Shown here: positions 56,401-64,000 of the stretch, one piece after another
Layout of the letters: every line of letters begins with the position of its first letter
Numbering within the stretch: position 1 is the stretch's first letter
From: Sanghuangporus weigelae
Taxonomy: Eukaryota > Basidiomycota > Agaricomycetes > Hymenochaetales > Hymenochaetaceae
Length of the DNA: 64,000 nt
Reading direction: 5' to 3'
NCBI GenBank assembly: GCA_033182465.1
Contig: CP137319.1
Coordinates: 1,550,001-1,614,000, forward strand
Position numbers and translations under genes: made by a program
Notes under the pieces: model-generated
What the model saw: only the letters and a program-made list of their open reading frames with translations
Told to the model about the DNA's origin: nothing
The model's database searches: none

Positions 56401-58577
56401 CTCTAAGGACACCAAAGACTCCAGGCGAGCCTCTCAGAAACGTAATTAAATCAGCTAATTGTTTCAGCTTCTTCACTAACTGCATTGTCAGGCATCCTGG
56501 CTCATGAGTATGACAGGCGAGATATCGACGGCTCAGCTTGTGGAAGAGATTGACCGATTGCAAAGGGAGTTGGACATGGCCAACGAAAGTATTGATGATA
56601 AGCTGGATAAACTCGAGGAGGCCGGGCTGGGCGTTGTGGGGCTAACAAAAGCTCTGGAAGATGCCCGAAGACGAATCGTGGATTTGGAAAATGAACTGCA
56701 GGATCGAGATCTCCGACTTCCAGAACGATTCTCGTGCCCGCGATGTGGGGAATACGAAAATGGCAAATCCATATGCAAGAGGTGCGTCTAAAGCAATTTT
56801 CTATTGTATGTTTTGTTGACACCGTTCAACTAGCACCAACGCGGCTTTGCAGTTTAGGCTCGCCGCGGTGACAGCAGAATTGGGATCATTGAAAAAGCAA
56901 CGTGACGAAGAGTTGGTAAGCTCATCAGGAGAAAAGGCCATGCTGCGGGATGCTACGAACCGTTTGAACATTGAAATAAAGCGTGCCAAAAAGGAACTCA
57001 AGGCGGCCGAGCAACGCGGCCATATGGCCGAGAGATCGAAATCGGAGCTGCAGAAAGTGGGTTGTCTTATTTAATCGCAAACTCAAGGCATTCCATTGAT
57101 CAATCACAGGAGCTCACGAGAGCCAGGAAGATTATAGACGATCTGGAATATTACCTTCAATCGGAGCGATCCCGACTTCGTACCATGGATCTTGAAAACT
57201 CCAATGCTTTACGGGAAAAAGAGAGAATCCTGCAGAAGCTGCACGAAACCGAGCAGGCGAGCTGGATTATCACTGCAAGCCGAGAAGGTTTCTAATAGTC
57301 TTCTGTAGAGAATGGAACAAGCTCGAGATCGGATCTTCCTACTTAAGGAGGCCAATATCAAGCTCGAGGCCGAATTGAAAAGTTTGTTTCTTCTACTTCT
57401 TGTCCGAGCGATCCGGTGCTGACCAATAACGATAGTCGAACGAAAGACTAGTAATATCGAAGAGACGCTCTTTGGGAACAAGGAAACTATTGAACGACTT
57501 CGCCATGAGCGGTCTGAGCTTTCGGACAAATACTATGACCTACATCAGCAACTCACCGAAGCCTCAAAGGTAGGTCTCATCCATGCCGTGGTAAAACTGG
57601 TCTCTCACTCGATATGAACAGAATGCGAACGAGTTGACGTCTAAGCACGCCAAGTTGCAAATGTCATACGACGCTCGTCGGCACCAGCTAGATCGACAAG
57701 CTCAGGAGATTGAGAATCTCCGTTCCGCGCTGTCATCGAAGGTGCAGATCTTAGACAACGCTAGGTGGAAGAACGAAAACACCCAAGTAGAGAGCACAGA
57801 ACTCAGCTCTTTAGCCGGGAAGCTCGAGTTCGAGCTCAAACGCATTCAACACGAGGCAAATGGCTTTGGGCGTGATCTCGTTCATCTGAGAGCGGAGCGG
57901 GACCAGATGATTTCCCGTCACCGCGAAGAAATTGAGTTACACGAATGCGAGACCAACCAAGTCCGAGCCCAGCTGCGAAATCTGAAGCAGCAAGTTGTAA
58001 ACCGGAAGGAGACCCACGATATAGCTTCAGAGATGTAAGCTACGTGATACTCTTTTGACAAAACCAATTGACCAAAGTTTCTAGACACGCGGCAACGGAG
58101 TGCTTGCGACTCAGGCACAACCGAGAGTGTAAAGGGCTCTTCGTTCAGATTCGATATCTCAAAGCGAAATACACGCGAGAAGCTGCACTACGCGACGACC
58201 TTAGTTATCAGAAGGATTACTTGCTCGTTCTCTTGTCTCGGTACGAGGCGAGGTCAGAATTTCCTATTAAGAGCGTCCAAACTTCAACTAACTTGTAAAT
58301 TCAGTGAAAAAAGAATTCTCGCTGTGATCGCCCAAGTTAGCTTCCAACGGACTTCTACCCCAAACCTTCGACCTAAATCATTACGGACGGCCGCTTACGC
58401 AGTCATGTTCATCTCCCGAACTCGGTTAGCCTAGTCACAGATAATTGTCATTTGTTATACTAACGTTTAACATGGAACAGGCGAGCGAGCGACACGTGGC
58501 GAGAACAGCGGTCGGCTTGCTCTTCCGTCGCAGCTGCATTGGATAACGTAAGGGAAAGTCGAGCGTTGAGAACGTAG
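53489..58577 (+). CDS. Spindle pole body coiled-coil protein with PACT domain (Pcp1/Spc110/pericentrin-like)
   Basis: A large scaffold that anchors gamma-tubulin complexes at the spindle pole. The N-terminal third is disordered and Ser/Thr/Pro-rich. From about 55,030 to 58,040 the product is almost continuous heptad coiled coil over many exons. Within it lies a small four-cysteine motif (CPRCGEYENGKSICKRC, near 56,735). The C-terminal PACT domain is clear: FVQIRYLKAKYTREAALRDD, LSYQKDYLLVLLSRYE, then a calmodulin-binding-like basic end (RASDTWREQRSACSSVAAAL). It ends at 58577 after about twelve introns. PACT plus coiled coil identifies the family; ortholog choice between Pcp1 and Spc110 is moot. 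Confidence 0.85.
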
Positions 58578-58787
58578 GATTGCATCTGTGGTTTGTGCTA
58601 TTAGGTATTTTATGCGCTTTGCTTGTGCTATTAGCTCTAGACTGTACTTTCTCCGATAATTGCATAAGTGTGTTATAAAATCATTAAAAAAATCTAAATC
58701 GAACGGAATTCCTTACTTACCAGGTATCTTCGCAAGACAGAAAAAAGACGCCCAGCGTGATAACGGTCGAACTATCGGACTCTACGA

Positions 58788-59934
58788 TCATTTCCTGAAC
58801 GACTTCGAAGTTATAATTCGCACAGCGGAAGTCGAAAAGACGTATGAGAGACCACTCCAGATTGTTGTACCCGCTACCGTCCACCTTCAAACGATTCAGG
58901 TGGTGTGACGATGAAAGCGTGGACGTCATCACTTACTGTAATGAACGCAATATCAGTTCTGTATTGAATGTCAAAAGAGGCGACGCGGTCGTGACTCCCA
59001 TCAACAGAAGTTGCAGCAACGTGTTAATCTGAGTTTCAGTGGTTTTAGCGAACGAAACTCTGAGTTGAGTATTGTCTGTTGCTTTACCTTGCTTATGCGA
59101 GTAGGGTGTACTTCGGCTGATGGGATGGAGAAATCCCAATATCGTTGAAACGTTTTCTGAAAATCATGAATTCAAGTGACAGAAAATGAGTATTACGAGA
59201 TGTCTCACCGGCGGGGTTAGCGTTTTATAACGAATATAGAAAGCAGCGAAGCTCAAAAGGACATCTCGTCCAAGGATCATGACGGCCAGGGGAACTAAGA
59301 AAGCTTTAGACGATTTTAAAGAAACAAAGAACTGTATCTTGACATTTACCTGGAACCATTCCCTTCAATGCCAGAGTGACGGTCAACGTAGTCATCAAAG
59401 CTTTGTCTGCGGCAGGGTCTAATATTGTGCCCAAAACGGAGCGCATCTGATACCGTCGAGCTAGGAAGCCATCGACCTCATTCAACAAGCATGATATCAG
59501 TGGATGATTTGAAAAACACAGAACCACTTCTCGCTTACCCAGTCCGAAACGCCCGCGTATGCTAGAACTCCAGTCGCAGCTGCAAAGTTACCATTTGCAA
59601 TTGACCAGGCGAGAAAAGGACAGGAGAGGATTCTGGAGACAGTGAGGGCATTTGGGATCGTATAGATGTTTTCGCGAATCAAATCATTGAAGACGGCCGT
59701 TCTCCTGGGTTTACCCTCGTCATTTTTGTCAGGAGGAAGGCTGGAAAGTCGACGGAGAGACCCGGTCACATGAAATGGAAACGTTGACCGAGAACAGCGG
59801 TTTGCGAGACGCGCTGGACTGCGACGACATCTAGAAGGATGATAATGACGAGAAATGGGTTTAAGAGGATAAGATGATATTTGTTGCGTAGACAGGCATG
59901 CTACACGACGAGGAATGAGATTGAGACTGAACAT
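58788..59934 (-). CDS. CRD1: Cardiolipin synthase (CDP-alcohol phosphatidyltransferase)
   Basis: Makes cardiolipin from CDP-diacylglycerol and phosphatidylglycerol in the mitochondrial inner membrane. The N-terminus is Arg/Ser-rich with few acids, like a presequence. IPNALTVSRILSCPFLAWSI starts the membrane core. The catalytic motif DG-x2-AR-x8-G-x3-D-x3-D is intact (DGFLARRYQMRSVLGTILDP, completed across an intron). Then EVHPTRISKVNTFLQLLLMG. The last exon, after an intron at about 58,887-58,940, reads TVAGTTIWSGLSYVFSTSAV and stops at 58788. Other frames there look open but lack this signature. About five introns. Divergent from the transporter, starts 120 bp apart. Confidence 0.9.
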
Positions 59935-60054
59935 GATAGACGCGGTTCGTTCGGTAACAAAGGATACTTACCACGTACGTGGTACTCCTTGTCATCAGCA
60001 GTTGCAGTAATGCTCCTCCCATAGCACTCATCCACTCTCCTTCATCATATATTC

Positions 60055-61462
60055 ATGCAGCCTTCCTCCAAATCCCTCTCGGATCTTCGCCATCGGTCGC
60101 GACCCGACAAAGCACCATCAACGACTCAAAATGGCTCTGTCAATCCTGGTCTCGCAAATGGCATCGCGAACCCAAAGTCCGCGACGGTTGCATTATCCGA
60201 CTTTGTCCTGATCCTCTCGCTTGTCTTTGGAGGCTGCTGTATGTGAGTCTATTTCTTGCGTTTCTGCTTGTGTTGTGCTGTGCTCACGAGCCCTGCCAGC
60301 AACGTGTTGTCTTTCGAATCTTTGCTCAGAAGGAGTTCTTCGCTCGGTCAGTTCCTTGCTGGATTCTTCATGTGCCGTATCAGCTCAATAGATAGATCTG
60401 TAGGGACTCTCATTACGTTTGGACAAATGGTCTTCATTACTTGCCAATCTTTGCCTTACTTTTTGCACCGGAAGCAAACCTCACTTTTGCCAAGCCTGAT
60501 TCCCCGTCAAGTGCCTCTACACGTCTGGTGCCTGCAAGTCCTTGTGCTTCTTAGCGGCTCTTTGCTCAACAATTGGTCTTTTGCATTCACTCCACTCACT
60601 CTGCAGATTGTTTTTCGATCTTCTGGTCAGTGCTTACTTTCTGGTCTGTCCAGGTAGCTGTCTTCATGGATCTTTTGTGGTATAGGTCTTCCAGTTTCCT
60701 TGTTCCTCGGCCGAATATTCCTGAAGAGGCGCTATTCTCCTATGCAGACTGTGCGTAGCGCTCGGCTTTTCAGGTTGTTGAAATATCTCAATGACTTGTG
60801 CAGTTTTCTGTGCTTTTAGTGGCAATAGGTGTCATATTCGCAAGTCTGTCTCGGCCGTCATCGCGAGTGGTGAACAACGCTGACGGCCAGAAGGAATATT
60901 TTCTTGGGATTTTTATGTTGACGTCGTCGCTACTGTTGACCGGTGTCCTCGGAGTTCTGCAGGAGCAGACGTACAATAAATACGGACCTTGCTGGAGAGA
61001 ATGTGTCTTTTATACGGTGAGGTGGCACAATAGAAGCCAAAAGGATATATTCTGACTGGATCATTGTACCGCAGCATCTTCTGTCATTACCGATGTTTGC
61101 ATTTTTGACAAAGGGTATCCGTGAAGGGATCGAGGTGCTAGGATCCGCTAAAGATCATATTCCGAACGCGTATCTGGTGTTTGCCGTGAATCTTCTGACG
61201 CAGCTTTTGTGTGTTTCGGGTGTCAACCAACTTGCTTCTGTAAGACTTCACGCAAAAGAAAAAAAACTCGTTAGCTAACTTTCCTCTGCAGAGAGTCAGT
61301 TCTGTATCGACTAACTTGGTGTTGACCTCCCGGAAAGCATTGAGTCTGTGGTTGAGTGTGTGGCTATTCGGGAGCGAATGGAATTACGGGCTTGTTACTG
61401 GAGCTGTATTGGTATTCCTTGGGAGTATTCTATATGCCTGCGTGACGACGACGAGAAGATAG
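60055..61462 (+). CDS. YEA4: UDP-sugar transporter, Yea4/SLC35B4 type (UAA family)
   Basis: A multi-pass membrane carrier of the ER or Golgi. Yeast Yea4 moves UDP-N-acetylglucosamine for chitin synthesis, so that substrate is likely but inferred. After a hydrophilic N-terminus (MQPSSKSLSDLRHRSRPDKA) come about ten hydrophobic helices with the family signatures SNVLSFESLL, LITFGQMVF, PRQVPLHVWCLQVLVLLSGS, LNNWSFAFTPLTLQIVFRSS, QEQTYNKYGPCWRECVFYT, HLLSLPMF and VLTSRKALSLWLSVWLFG. It ends in basic residues VTTTRR. Several short introns. Confidence 0.87.
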
Positions 61463-61674
61463 ACACCGACGTTAGAATAAATAAATAGAAATAAATAAAT
61501 GTCCAAAACAAGGAGTTGCTTTGATGACCGCTTAACCGCACTTGGCAGATACCATTAAGTACGCTCGCTCTTGCTCTCTCGCTCTTATTCCAACCGCTCT
61601 TTCTCTCTTTTTCGCCTTTACATCCTGGCGCTCCCCTTCTCATAGCACCGGTTGATCTCAGGCTGGCTCGACAA

Positions 61675-63639
<1,965 letters not shown>

Positions 63640-64000
63640 CATACCTATACCAATCGCTTCTTTTACATTCCTTCCTGGGTCTATTTTTTGCCTCTACGTG
63701 TCCACAATCGTCTGTCGTATGGATATGCACTTTTTCTTTATTTCCCCCCTAATATCAGTCCTTTGTGCGCAAACAGTTCCTTGGCCAATAAGTCTGTATG
63801 TTTCATTTGTTAAAGAATTGACCAAGTCTCCGTTCGCATCGAATTCGTGGTGTGAGGAGAATCCACAGCTCAACATAATGCAAGGAAGGGTACTCGACAT
63901 GACATGACAGTGCAAGATTGGTATAGAAACTACATGCACAGTGTAAATGATCGATTAACCTATCGGCTGGAATATAAAGACTGTCTGTGGAGCAGAGTGC
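63640..64000. other. 3' flank of the YANK kinase gene
   Basis: No further conserved coding sequence or RNA seen to the end of the window. Confidence 0.5.

Noticed and set aside
58660-58908. A + strand gene between the spindle-pole gene and CRD1
   Set aside because: It overlaps the last exon of CRD1 in antisense and has no recognisable product.

Overview
This window looks like part of a basidiomycete (probably agaricomycete) nuclear genome. Host genes are split by many short GT-AG introns (mostly 45-70 bp) and packed 100-400 bp apart on both strands. All recognisable products are eukaryotic housekeeping proteins, and the repeats are of fungal type: a Tad-like LINE with RNase H, a chromodomain Gypsy element and hAT-like MITEs. 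The species cannot be named from this sequence.

Layout. 1-6.0 kb: gene-poor, with three degenerate repeat units. 6.0-17.0 kb: a five-finger CCCH zinc-finger protein (ZC3H3/Red5-like, +), dihydroxyacetone kinase (-), the Rab7-GEF subunit CCZ1 (-) and a USP4/15/Ubp12-type deubiquitinase (+). 17.4-37.5 kb: a nest of mobile elements at least four levels deep. A hAT-like MITE with 8-bp target duplications holds a Tad-like LINE with a 13-bp duplication. The LINE holds two solo LTRs in opposite orientation. One solo LTR holds a 12.3-kb chromodomain Gypsy element with 1,522-bp LTRs. The LINE segment between the solo LTRs is inverted, and the 5-bp target duplications are split exactly as recombination between the two LTRs would leave them. 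37.5-38.8 kb: unassigned sequence with a second small MITE. 38.8-64 kb: dense genes: ribosomal protein eL43 (five exons), an F-box/LRR-like protein, PP2A B/PR55, cytochrome c oxidase subunit VIIa (Cox9), a DNAJB12-like ER chaperone, an FBXO9/Hrt3-like F-box protein, the sorting nexin Vps5, the polyadenylation factor Mpe1/RBBP6, a PACT-domain spindle-pole protein (Pcp1/Spc110-like), cardiolipin synthase, a Yea4/SLC35B4 nucleotide-sugar transporter and a YANK/STK32 kinase.

The host genes share no single pathway; they sit in an ordinary core-gene neighbourhood with several short divergent promoters. Loose themes are vesicle traffic (CCZ1, VPS5), mRNA 3'-end and RNA processing (MPE1, ZC3H3/Red5-like), ubiquitin (UBP12-like, two F-box proteins, MPE1) and mitochondria (COX9, CRD1).

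The most unusual content is the Gypsy element. Besides gag and pol it carries two extra ORFs before gag, one extra ORF after pol, an ORF inside the U3 part of each LTR, and an antisense reading frame with an intron-like gap that encodes a membrane-anchor-like segment. Its putative primer-binding site is complementary to the predicted 5' end of its own transcript, which suggests Tf1-style self-priming. It looks whole and very young.
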